From assembly GCA_003427395.1 (NCBI GenBank), contig BFEA01001119.1, positions 17,383 through 41,313 of the forward strand: a stretch of DNA of 23,931 nucleotides, given 5' to 3'. Below are positions 9,598-18,437 of this stretch, piece after piece (positions within the stretch are counted from its first letter, which is position 1; every line of letters starts with the position of its first letter). Both the position numbers and the translations under genes were made by a program. The DNA comes from Chara braunii (taxonomy: Eukaryota > Streptophyta > Charophyceae > Charales > Characeae). Below the pieces are notes generated by a model that was given only the letters and a program-made list of their open reading frames with translations, was not told the DNA's origin and ran no database searches.

Positions 9598-9641
9598 CTC
9601 CCTCGACCCGTCGATTGCTCTCCCTCGACCCGTCGATTGCG
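9598..9641. repeat. 22-bp tandem duplication at the RT N-terminus
   Basis: The 22-bp unit starting 'tctccctcgacccgtcgatt' is present twice in exact succession. As 22 is not a multiple of three, it shifts the frame between the upstream coding-like DNA and the RT. Discounting one unit joins STHILSLDPSIA to ALPKLEYLLAQGL. Confidence 0.85.
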
Positions 9642-11442
9642 GCCCTTCCTAAACTAGAGTACCTGTTAGCACAAGGTTTGAATCACATCCCTGCACAACC
9701 ACGCATTTCGAGTATCGCGTTGAGTGAGTTTCTGAAGGCATGGGGGGAAGTTGTGAGGTTTCTTACCAATCGAACGTTTATCTCCCCTGGAATGATTTCC
9801 AAAGCCTCAACATTTGTCCCGGACGGACTCAGGAAGCAGTTGGGTGTTGCTACCATTACGAAGCACACGGACTCACCGTGTGCCCTGAATGATTATGCTG
9901 TCCGCATTGAGTTGTCCTTCCTCTCGAAGCGTGTGTTCATTGTGGGCACCGACAAGTCTGCAAACACCCCATCGTTTGTTTGCATTCACCTGATCCGGAG
10001 GCTAGCACTCGATCGGCTCAGTAGTGTTGACTTCGAAGTAATCAGTTTTCTTCCACATGACATCGTGGCCGAAGTTGAACGTTCCTTGTCAGCCCTATTA
10101 CCCAATGTCCCATTAGGCTCGAGGAAGATTCCATACATTCTGGCTTTGTACAAGCACCACAAACGTGCATTCAGATGGCTAACGAATGCTTCCTTTACGT
10201 TCCTCGCCCCGGTTGCCTGCTTGTCTGATTCGATCCTAAAATGCCCTACCCCACTTGTTATGGCATGTTGCAAGGAAGTCACCAACGAACTTAAACAGTT
10301 CCACGGTGTGGACACTACCGCCTGGTGGTCCATTGATTCGGTTCAAGATTACTGCTACAAATTACCAAATACGGTGTTTTCAATGTTCTCAGCAGACATT
10401 ACCAGATGTTTTGAAACCATTCCTATCGATGACTCGGATGACAGCCTTTGCGCTGCGATTTCCTCTTTTGTGGGAATTGCGTTTAAATTTGCTGAAACCT
10501 AACACCTTGGCAGTTGGGTCAAAGGCCAAAGAATGAAGGATGAATCATATGTGTGCTCTATTGAGAAGCATAATGGTAGCCCGACGAATTCTGTGTTTTG
10601 GATTGGCCAGGGTGATGTTGTCCGTATGTGCCAATGGCTAGCATGCAAGTGTTTTACCACGTTTGGAGGACAGATCTAACGTCAAAACTTGGGATCCCTA
10701 CGGGATTGCCTTAATCCCCAGTATGGTGCACGATTTATTTTTTCAAGTATGAATATAGCCTCATCAGGCACCTAATTGACCAAAGAGTGTTCCACCTCCT
10801 CCCCCTGTTTAAGCACTCATTCAGGTTCATTGACGACTTACATTGCATCAACAACCCATCTATCCTCATGTTCCTTCAGGATGGGTTGGATGAGCTATAT
10901 CAACTATACCCGAAACTCCTTAGTGAAATAAAAAATCAATCTGACGTGTTTACGATGGAACCGACGGGTGGGATCCATGGACTTAAGGTGCAGTTCCTGA
11001 ACGCGAAGATCTCGATCACATCAGAGATCACCGGGGAATTTTTCAGCACTAAACTTGATAAGAGATTAGCACTGCATTTTCAGTAGTGAGGTATCTCAAG
11101 TATGGGTCTAACTGACCGATACAACATTCCCTCGATGTTATCTTGCCTCAGGTAGCCTTGATCCTGGTCCTATGTTCCCGCCCCGAGGACGCAACTGCTG
11201 ACATCCTGCGGGTGGCTTCCTACACGACGAACAATGGTTTTGAATTCCGAAGATGCAAGGGATGCGTAGATAGGGTCCTTAACAACCCACAAATGTTTTC
11301 TCCTGCCAGAGTGGACGTCTCCGAAACCATCCGGGTCTCTGAGGTATGCAACCCTTATCCCGGATGTACCTGTTTGAATGCGGGTGTTTGGGGTGTTTTG
11401 TGTAATTGCAGTGGTCCCCTACCAATAGGGTTGCTGTGGTAG
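9615..11442 (+). pseudogene. Penelope-like reverse transcriptase, multiply interrupted
   Basis: Landmarks in order: KLEYLLAQGLNHIPA (the 'LL.kGLnfIP' start of PLE/algal RTs); IVGTDKSANTPSF (the 'aDKg' region); IPYILALYKHHKRAFRWLTN (position of the 'PK.HK' fingers motif); FSADITRCFETIPID (motif A with its Asp); LGIPTGLP-stop-SP (motif B); FRFIDDLHCINNP (motif C with both Asp); GLKVQFLNAKIS (motif D region); and a thumb-like region RYLKYGSN...ILVLCSRPEDATADI. Interruptions: TAA at 10500-10502, TAA at 10677-10679, a 1-nt loss near 10684-10687, TAA at 10712-10714 inside motif B, a 1-nt loss in the T-run near 11077-11080, and TGA at 11113-11115. The catalytic residues survive but the gene cannot make a full protein. 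No C-terminal GIY-YIG domain is visible before the stop at 11440-11442. The assignment to Penelope-like RTs rests on motif order and wording plus the ribozyme-bearing direct repeats. Confidence 0.82.
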
Positions 11443-11512
11443 CTAACGGGTATCTTGCCTAAGGCAGGTACCCGTTACCTGCCTCAGCATGCTACCCGGT
11501 AGCGGGAACGGG

Positions 11513-11517
<5 letters not shown>
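11443..11517 (+). other. Hairpin at the 3' end of the RT region
   Basis: AACGGGTA (11445-11452) pairs with TACCCGTT (11469-11476). Inside it TGCCT (11456-11460) pairs with AGGCA (11462-11466). Partial repeats of the same words follow (acccgttacctgcct, gctacccggtagcggg). The hairpin sits directly between the last RT codons and the (CA)n start of the right pLTR. It may be a 3' RNA structure of the element. Confidence 0.6.
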
Positions 11518-11551
<34 letters not shown>

Positions 11552-11783
11552 ACATATATTCTTATATTCCTGCTTACATATCTATATATACGAGTATTAC
11601 AATGCATATATACCTTTTATATACATATATATATTTATGAATATATATGTGCATATTAACATGCATATATATATATATATGAATATATATTCCGACCGGG
11701 GGTACCAAAAAAGCAGGGCCACCCTGCCTACCTCTAGCTTGGCGTGCCCATCCACTTAATACATGAAACATTGCTCTATGTGA

Positions 11784-11824
<41 letters not shown>

Positions 11825-11907
11825 TATATATATATATATGGTCAAATAGAACTGCCCGATAAACCGTAGGCAGAGAGGGAGAAGAAGACAACAAACGAGG
11901 GGCTGTG

Positions 11908-11967
11908 ACAAACTGTTTCGTCGGAGTTTCACCGACTCATCAGGCGGCTGAACCCTCAACAGTCTGT
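11908..11967 (-). ncRNA. Minus-strand hammerhead ribozyme (type III-like) in R2 unit 1
   Basis: Read on the minus strand: the helix III strand ACAGACUGU, cleavage triplet GUU (predicted cleavage between 11958 and 11957), helix I GAGG with loop GUUCAG and CCGC, then CUGAUGA, helix II GUCGG/CCGAC with loop UGAAACU, then GAAA, and the second helix III strand ACAGUUUGU. Helix II is perfect (5 pairs). Helix III has nine pairs with one G-U and is the open helix. Helix I has one mismatch here (A.G). All conserved core bases are present. Confidence 0.88.
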
Positions 11968-12352
11968 AGAATCCCCTCACTGATTACACTGTAAGTGATA
12001 ATCCACCTCAACCAAAATCAAAGTAGACTATCACTCACCCATACCAGATGGAAAACTCTACAGACTGTCGGTTCACACCCCATCACAAGCCAGCAAAACA
12101 CCCACGAAACAAAGAAAGGTCTGTCACAGCCAAAAAATACACTCCAGACACGCCGCTGGCACTAGAGGCACAACATGGCCGCGTAATGACGGCCCCGACC
12201 ACTGCCCCTCGACCTGACCGGAGAAAACCATAGCAAGAAGCTAGCGAAGTCGTAGTATATATCGTCAAATAGAACTGCCCGGTAAACCGTAGGCAGAGAG
12301 GGAGAAGAGGACAACAAACGAGGGGCTGTGACAAACTGTTTCGTCGGAGTTT

Positions 12353-12507
12353 NNNNNNNNNNNNNNNNNNNNNNNNNNNNNNNNNNNNNNNNNNNNNNNN
12401 NNNNNNNNNNNNNNNNNNNNNNNNNNNNNNNNNNNNNNNNNNNNNNNNNNNNNNNNNNNNNNNNNNNNNNNNNNNNNNNNNNNNNNNNNNNNNNNNNNNN
12501 NNNNNNN
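12353..12507. other. Assembly gap, 155 Ns
   Basis: The gap falls inside the second R2 unit, just where the hammerhead catalytic strand should be. Collapsed or unresolved tandem R2 units are a likely cause, so the real number of units here may exceed two. Confidence 0.95.
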
Positions 12508-13147
12508 ACAGACTGTCGGTTCACACCCCATCACAAGCCAGCAAAACACCCACGAAACAAAGAAAGGTCTGTCACGGCCAAAAAATACACTCCAGACACG
12601 CCGCTGGCACTAGAGGCTATATGAGAGGATTTTTCGGCCCACATTGGGCCCTCGTTCAAAGGCATCCAGGAGCCTGGTGTTTCCCCCAAGGGGGTTGCCT
12701 TACGAACCGCTGTTTTCACAAGTGAATTATCTACCCCGCCGATAATTGTATAATAACCTCGTGGAATGGAGTGCTTGTCCTCTCATTTCGAAGAGACGGC
12801 CTACTCCCTTCGCCCCAGGCGATTCCCGCTGTGTCGCTTGGACCAGCGCTGGGTGGTAGTGCCTTCGCTCTGCTTTCCTTCTCCTGGTCCACCTGTGCTC
12901 TTGATCGCACGGTTGTTTGTTTCGGGTGTCATGAGTGCCCTGGATTGCGTGGGTGTTTTCATTCGGCACTGGTTTCCATCGCAGGACCTTCCCATTAGAG
13001 TACGGCAAGGGCAGCGGTAACGACCTTTCTTGTTCCCACCCCACCACCCACCCCCCTCACCCCCCCCTCACCACCCCCTGTCTCAGTCTCTGTCTTCTTG
13101 AGGTTGTATCCTCTGGAGTCCCTTTCAGAACACTATGAGGAAAGTTT

Positions 13148-13197
13148 GTCCTCTGATGAGCCGACATAGTGCAAGCCGATGAAAAGTACTTTAGGGC
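13148..13197 (+). ncRNA. Type I hammerhead ribozyme motif in the right pLTR, degraded helix II
   Basis: CUGAUGA is at 13153-13159 and GAAA at 13181-13184. Helix III: A13184-U13191, A13185-U13190, G13186-C13189. Triplet UUU, predicted cleavage between 13192 and 13193. Helix I pairs AGGGC (13193-13197) with GUCCU (13148-13152), five pairs. Helix II, GCCGAC against GCCGAU, has two A.C mismatches and would be weak. Relative to the left copy this one has the better helices I and III and the worse helix II. Confidence 0.7.
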
Positions 13198-14687
13198 TTA
13201 ATCCACTACCCTCTCTCCATGCGCCCACATCATAGAGCCGCTCGACTGAATTGGGAGACTTGCCTTCTTTTCTTCTCTTTCCCCCTCCCCCTTTCCCCAT
13301 ACGGTGTGGTGAGCGCTGTTTTTCAACAGGATCGTATTGATGTATTGGTGTGTTGGTGTATTGTATTGCTATTTTTCTATGTTGCTTGGGATTATGGTGG
13401 GGGTGGGTGTGTGTGGGCCGTGCTCTTCTGTCCGGGGATGTGTGGTTGTTGACAAAGAAACATGTGGAGCTGATGCTGCAGGATTGATTCTCTCCTTACC
13501 CCGGGAGCTTCAACATGGACGAGTTGGGCATAGCTTTTCTGGACAGCCGAGAGGCCTTGCTCTGTATCAGCCATGGCCTGGTTGTGAACGCGTCCTCTTC
13601 ATGTTGTCCCTTCTCGGTTCGCAAGGCATGATGGCGATGCCATGTCGGGTCTACCTATTGTCCCCAGTAGTAAGAGCAGTAGTTTTGAGAGGCTGTGTAT
13701 GATGAGTAGGAAACGGGGCGGGAAGGAGATGCCATTGGGGGTTTCGATTGTCCAAAGACTTAGCGGGTTTTTCGTCGCAAGGAGGAGTGTGTTTATTTTC
13801 TCATCTTAATAATGGCTGCAGTACGTAGTGCTACAAAGGTTTGGTGGGAGGTACGAGGGGAGTTGGGGGCCTTTCGCGAACCATCTTTCGATCGTATTCG
13901 ATTCTTCGCAAAGATGTGCATTGCTGCTTTTACCTAGTTAGTCCATGCCTATCGTGCCTCTTCTTTTCTTGGAGGATTGTGGGCACCGTCGGCACTTTGA
14001 GCATGGGCCCGCAACCGACATGTCCCGTTTCCCCCGGTGTTGCTGTGCGGCAATGGGCAGTTGCCTTTCTTTCTTCGACCATCATCATGACGACCACACT
14101 TGTAGGCGGGCTGATTATCTTGTCCGTGTTGTTTTTTTCACTTTTTGTCCATGTACCAGTTGGTGGAGATGAGGAGGTTCAGTTTCAAAATTAGTACAAC
14201 AGAGTTGGTGGTGCTGTGGTTGTGATCGTGATTTTTCAAAGGGTTCTGCGACCAAGGGGTTTTGTTTCTTTGCATCACGAGCTTTTAAGTGAATCCAGTT
14301 CATCTTCATGTTCAATCTAATGAATTGGATTTGTATTACCCGAGCTTTTACCCCCAGTTTGTTGTCAATCTCGGAAAGTTCCTCCCTCTGTTTGCTTTCC
14401 TCTTCTCTCTGGTTGCACGTCTTCGCGTTCCCTAAGTCTGAAATGTCATTTGGATGCTGCACTCCACGGATGAACGTCTTGCTGCCCTTATGCCTCATTG
14501 TTCGGACAAATTATGCGCGTGTTCTCTAGTGAACCAATCTCATTCACTTCAATTATGTGTGATCATGTTGATTCTTCGAAGGTAATCTGGGAACCGCTTA
14601 GCTGGGGACGTTCTTTGCATGACGTTTTGCCACAACATGCTGCGACGCGGTCGTGAGAGTTTAATTCATATAAAATTATAAATACAA

Positions 14688-14756
14688 TAAACACACACAC
14701 ACGCCCACACGCACACACACACGCTTGCACGCACGCACACACACACACACTTGCAC

Positions 14757-14792
<36 letters not shown>

Positions 14793-14825
14793 ACACACAC
14801 ACGTACACACGCGTACACACATGTA
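14688..14825. repeat. (CA)n array with GC interruptions
   Basis: An imperfect (CA)n tract with cgc and gtac interruptions joins the right end of the composite element to the right-hand R3 cluster. The left end of the composite also sits in a (CA)n tract. Confidence 0.9.
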
Positions 14826-14834
14826 GACAAGTGT

Positions 14835-15225
<391 letters not shown>

Positions 15226-15275
15226 TCTCCCTCTCTCCCTCTTCTCCCTCTCTCTCTCTTAGAGTCTCTCTCTCG

Positions 15276-15307
<32 letters not shown>

Positions 15308-15424
15308 TACACACACGCACACACACATATAAAAAAGAAAAAAAGAAGTAACATAAATAAATAAATAAATGAAAAATGTGGCTGAAGAACCATTCCGATT
15401 TTGCCCATCCGACACACACATACA

Positions 15425-15606
15425 CAGACCAACATTGCCACGCTTCACCAAATGAGCAAAATGGGATTGAATCTTCCCGTAGAACATGGAAGTATCCACT
15501 GCCACAACATGGAAATATACACTGCCAAAGAACAAAAAAATGTAGCAGTGTATACTTCAATGTTCTAGGGACAAATTCGTTCCCATTTTGCTCATCCTAC
15601 GGATTG

Positions 15607-15675
<69 letters not shown>
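15425..15675. repeat. R3 copies in inverted orientation plus (CT)n
   Basis: Minus-strand copies lie at about 15445-15510 (reading from 'gtggcagtggat' to 'cattttgctcatttg') and about 15505-15530 (fragment). A plus-strand copy lies at 15543-15610, ending in a long (CT)n at 15610-15672. Inverted neighbours of this kind can form a foldback. At 15230-15330 there are further CT and CA tracts. Confidence 0.7.
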
Positions 15676-16239
15676 CGCTCGCGCGCACATGCACATGGGG
15701 AGACATTTGCATCTGACAGCCCACTCTCACGGGGATTTCTTTCAAATGTATGTCCGCAGTTACGGGCACTTCGGGCAACTTAGGGCACACTCACACTATC
15801 CTTATGATACACTGATACTGAGACCGTCTCGAACGGGGAGCCTCTGACTTGTTTTTTTTTTTTTTAATTTTGACAAGTTCATTGATTTCCCATTGCCTGG
15901 TTATCTGGGCACAAAATTCATGCCAGGGTGCACAGAAAAACAGCTCAGATACCACCTGTATCCCCGGCGTAGCCTGGGAAAACAGAGCCCAACCGAGACT
16001 AGTGGGAGGACTGGCCATCATTAATCCGGGCGATAAAATCAAAGCCCTCCTCAAAGTCGTTATCAGACTCCTTACAGTGAATGATTTGCCGACATGTCGT
16101 CACAAACACAGCCTTTAGGTAATACCGGTGAAGTCCACCAATAAAGGTGGATCGCAGAGGATCCGTAGTACCCACAATGTAATTTAATTGAATGAATAAT
16201 TTCATGATTGAATGAATGATTCCATTTAATTAATTGAAT
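15676..16239. other. Unassigned; possible decayed coding DNA on the minus strand
   Basis: On the minus strand, 16205-15999 reads openly (for example STFIGGLHRYYLKAVF and EEGFDFIARINDGQ), and after a stop continues as protein-like text to about 15900. No family is recognised. A 'tttttaattttgacaagtt' motif near 15860 is shared with about 4011. AT-rich DNA follows at 16170-16235. Confidence 0.25.
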
Positions 16240-16434
16240 TGGGGAAGGGATCTACGGAAGTGTCTGATAATAAGGCTATACTCAACATCGCCCACTTCGT
16301 GGAGAAAGGGGCCTATATCCAAAAATATCTATCCTAATTGTAATTCGAGTTGGAGAGCCGTATGATAGGTGACTAGATCGTGCGGTTCGAAGAGGACTCG
16401 AGTAATCACCAAGGGTGTGAAAGTTTCACCCTAT
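16240..16434 (+). other. 3' part of a mitochondrial group II intron (domains V and VI)
   Basis: Domain V is 16355-16388, exactly 34 nt, the canonical length. GAGCCG pairs with CGGUUC, the stem continues UAUG with CGUG, and a GUGA (GNRA) tetraloop caps the upper stem. The catalytic AGC triad is present. Domain VI follows as a hairpin AGGGUG/CACCCU (about 16412-16432), and the intron ends in the expected A-pyrimidine just before the cob exon. Upstream text 'attcgagttggagagccg' is typical just before domain V. The 5' part of the intron is not seen next to it. Confidence 0.85.
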
Positions 16435-16556
16435 TCTTTATTGTGGTTCATCTTCATATTTTTCGTGGTCTTTATTATGGGAGTTACGCCAGTCCACGAG
16501 AGTTAGTGTGGTGTCTTGGAGTGGTCATTTCATTATTAATGATTGTAACAGCTTTT
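16435..16556 (+). pseudogene. cob: Mitochondrial cytochrome b exon fragment (nuclear mitochondrial insertion)
   Basis: The frame reads [31 protein letters not shown] and LLMIVTAF. This is the second transmembrane helix region of cytochrome b, including one haem-ligand histidine in the HLHIFRG stretch. Similarity ends after TAF: the expected GYVLPWGQ is absent and unrelated DNA follows. Only about 40 of roughly 380 residues are present, so this is an organelle fragment in nuclear repeat DNA, not a working gene. The residues match green-lineage cytochrome b better than brown algal or animal forms as I recall them. The fragment directly follows a group II intron 3' end, so it was copied from mitochondrial DNA or unspliced RNA. 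Confidence 0.9.
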
Positions 16557-16920
16557 GCCATGGGCTCCTCTTATACCAATTGCTAAACTTGGCCTCTTGC
16601 TCCCCCGAGGAGAGACCAGTCCCCCCCGAACATGGCTCACCAACCCGGCGGCGTGGTCACTACTCAACCAAGAACTCGTGTGAATAGCCCACCGGAAACG
16701 ACGTCAAACTGGACCTCGTAAATGACCCACTTCCGGCCAACATGGTGAACCTCTGGAGAGACGTCGAGCCCAATCGACTCCCCGTGCCTGCAAAATGGCA
16801 CGAGGTTCAGATACAGGCCCGCTTTTTTTCCTTTTCTTTGAGAGCAAGGCCAGCCCCTCTTTGGCAACCCGATAATTACAGATGAAAAGAATGATCCCTT
16901 CTCACTCCAAGTGGTTCCCG
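16557..16920. other. Unassigned, small minus-strand open frame
   Basis: A 67-codon minus-strand frame (16867-16664) contains ESIGLDVSPEVHHVGRKW and reads like protein, but no family is recognised and no neighbouring exon is evident. It is probably a mobile-element relic. Confidence 0.2.
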
Positions 16921-16923
16921 CTG

Positions 16924-17024
16924 GCTACCTTCTTCCCCCGAATACAATGTACAGTCAAAGAACACATTTCGGTCTAACTAGAGCTATAATGACCGTACAT
17001 TGTATTTGGGGAAAGAAGGTAGCT
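16924..17024. repeat. Imperfect inverted repeat, about 34-bp arms
   Basis: Arm 1 (16924-16957) contains 'ctaccttctt' and 'aatacaatgtac'. Arm 2 (16990-17023) is its reverse complement with about four differences. The spacer is about 32 nt. It forms a strong hairpin or foldback; no target-site duplication was identified. Confidence 0.8.
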
Positions 17025-17094
17025 CGGTCAATAAGGGCATTGTCACGACTGCGGTTCTATCAGGGACACGAACAGGGACGCAAAACCGGATCAA

Positions 17095-17446
17095 ATGTTA
17101 GCCCCCTTAACGAATCATGTCAAAGAACACAACGAAAAGCGTCTTGAGCTGCACGAAGCAATCTATCTTCACTGGATTCTGGTCCTTAAAAAAGGCCCGT
17201 TAATGAAGCCAGGGGACAGGGTAGAAGAACACAGCCTGCTCAATACCTATGACAGCATACAAGGTATCGCAGGTCAAAGGGGAAGAAGTTACACTGCATG
17301 CTTTCGAACCATCTCTACGAGCCACTGGGTACTCGCCGCCCACGAGGAACGAACAACTTGAATGCACCGAGAACAGCGTTGAGCTGGCAAGGGTCAGGGT
17401 GAGTCGGTACACCATGACAAACGTTTTCGTTGATAGTTGGAGATGA
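17095..17446 (+). pseudogene. Decayed coding region, possible retroelement C-terminus
   Basis: Two overlapping plus frames read as protein: EKRLELHEAIYLHWILVLKK...KPGDRVEEHSLLNTYDSIQ in one, then YKVSQVKGEEVTLHAFEPS...YTMTNVFVDSW in the other. A frameshift near 17255-17270 would join them. The second part resembles the small beta-rich tail that often follows an integrase, but this is an impression and not a motif match. Its end merges with a SINE-like fragment at about 17396. Confidence 0.3.
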
Positions 17447-17485
17447 TAGCTCTCTCTCTCACACATCAATACCCTAGGTGTAACC
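17396..17485 (+). mobile_element. 5'-truncated SINE body copy
   Basis: The landmarks 'caccatgacaaac', 'gttggaga', CT tract and 'catcaataccctaggt' match the body and tail of the SINE at 18531-18690, without its tRNA-like head. Confidence 0.6.
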
Positions 17486-17616
17486 TACGTAAACCTTAGT
17501 ATAGCTTTACTGAGTTGCTGCCACAGCTTCGCCGCCTGGGGGACAAGGAGGTGGTGAAAGTGTTCCTCTGGTGAAAGTGTTCCTCTGTTTCTCCATTTAT
17601 GCATGCCATGTCATGC

Positions 17617-17617
<1 letters not shown>

Positions 17618-17703
<86 letters not shown>
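17618..17703. repeat. (CT)n(GT)n compound microsatellite
   Basis: About 52 nt of CT followed by about 30 nt of GT. Confidence 0.95.
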
Positions 17704-18007
17704 ATGTAAATTTCCACCACAACAGCCCCAATTCCACCCAGACGAGTAGATTCGAGTTGAGCCAGCCCAACAATTTAAAGAATTTCACTTCTTTACTAGT
17801 CTTTAGCAAGCAGCATGAATCATAATAGAACCGTTTAGAACTTAGTTTAGTTAGGGTTGTAAGTAGCCAGCTCAACGGGGGGCCTGGAATTAAACGGCCG
17901 TTGAAAGCCGTAGTATTCGCCCATAACCCCGTTGAATTCCCGTTGAATAAAAAACAGGGGCCCTCCCCCCACCCCCAAAACATCCCCCACTGGCCCGGTT
18001 GTGTGTA

Positions 18008-18043
<36 letters not shown>

Positions 18044-18437
18044 TGCCAGGGTGGGGGGGGTGGGGGGGCAGACCCCCCCAACGCGATCCCTCCCTCTGTG
18101 TATGTGTTTGTGTGTGCGTGTGTGTTGTTTTAAAAGACCCCAGATTCTCTCCCTCATTCCCTTCACAAATCATCACAAGCCATCCATAACGAAAAAGTAC
18201 AGATAGAAAATGCAAGGTTGGCCACGTTTGTGTGGTTCAGTGCCAAGTGCCCACACACCCGTCTGCCGCCGAAGCGACACACTTGCACATATACATATGT
18301 ATACATGTGTATTTGTGTGCGTGTGCGTCCACACATCTGTGAATGTGCTTCCACACACATTTGACAACATATCCACGCCCCAGACTTCGCTGCATTTACC
18401 TGACCTTAACCACGTCCTGATTCCGTCAGAAAGAGTT
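17704..18437. other. Non-coding, with (GT)n and G/C homopolymer runs
   Basis: Contains (GT)n at about 18010-18040, G-runs at 18049-18068 followed by a C-run (18073-18079), and further GT-rich DNA to 18340. The open frames are all low-complexity. I see no gene. Confidence 0.6.

Larger units (their letters stand above)
11841..12617 (-). mobile_element. R2 element: tandem dimer of a hammerhead-bearing retrozyme-like repeat
   Basis: Two units in tandem start (3' end in element orientation) at 11841 and 12264, a 423-bp period. Each begins 'gtcaaatagaactgcccg', preceded by (TA)n. The left unit carries a complete minus-strand hammerhead at 11908-11967. In the right unit only the first part of the ribozyme is visible before the 155-N gap. 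Unit 1 continues past 'ggcactagaggc' for about 90 bp that unit 2 lacks. No protein-coding frame is supported, so the element must be non-autonomous. It is absent from the left pLTR, where 'cacacacatattgatatagagg' is uninterrupted, so it arrived after the pLTRs were duplicated. Self-cleaving tandem non-coding repeats of this size are typical of retrozymes; that label is inference. Confidence 0.72.
11518..14700 (+). repeat. Right long direct repeat of the Penelope-like element (pseudo-LTR), with R2 insertion
   Basis: Same orientation and landmark order as 4757-7274. It differs by an R2 insertion at about 11841-12617, by a deletion of about 56 bp relative to the left copy near 13530 (the left stretch reading through 'tactgcatcgttgtcacg' is missing), and by scattered substitutions. 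It ends at 'aatacaataaacacaca', the point where the left copy joins the leader, and then passes into a long (CA)n array. Without the insertion it is about 2.4 kb. It contains the second type I hammerhead at about 13148-13197. Confidence 0.88.

Noticed and set aside
11980-12000. CTGATTACACTG in R2 as a possible plus-strand ribozyme core
   Set aside because: It differs from CUGAUGA at a required position and no core partner is present. Only the minus strand of R2 has a hammerhead.
13337-14194. Open frames in the right pLTR (121 and 117 codons)
   Set aside because: The matching left-copy frames differ in start, end and phase. There is no domain.
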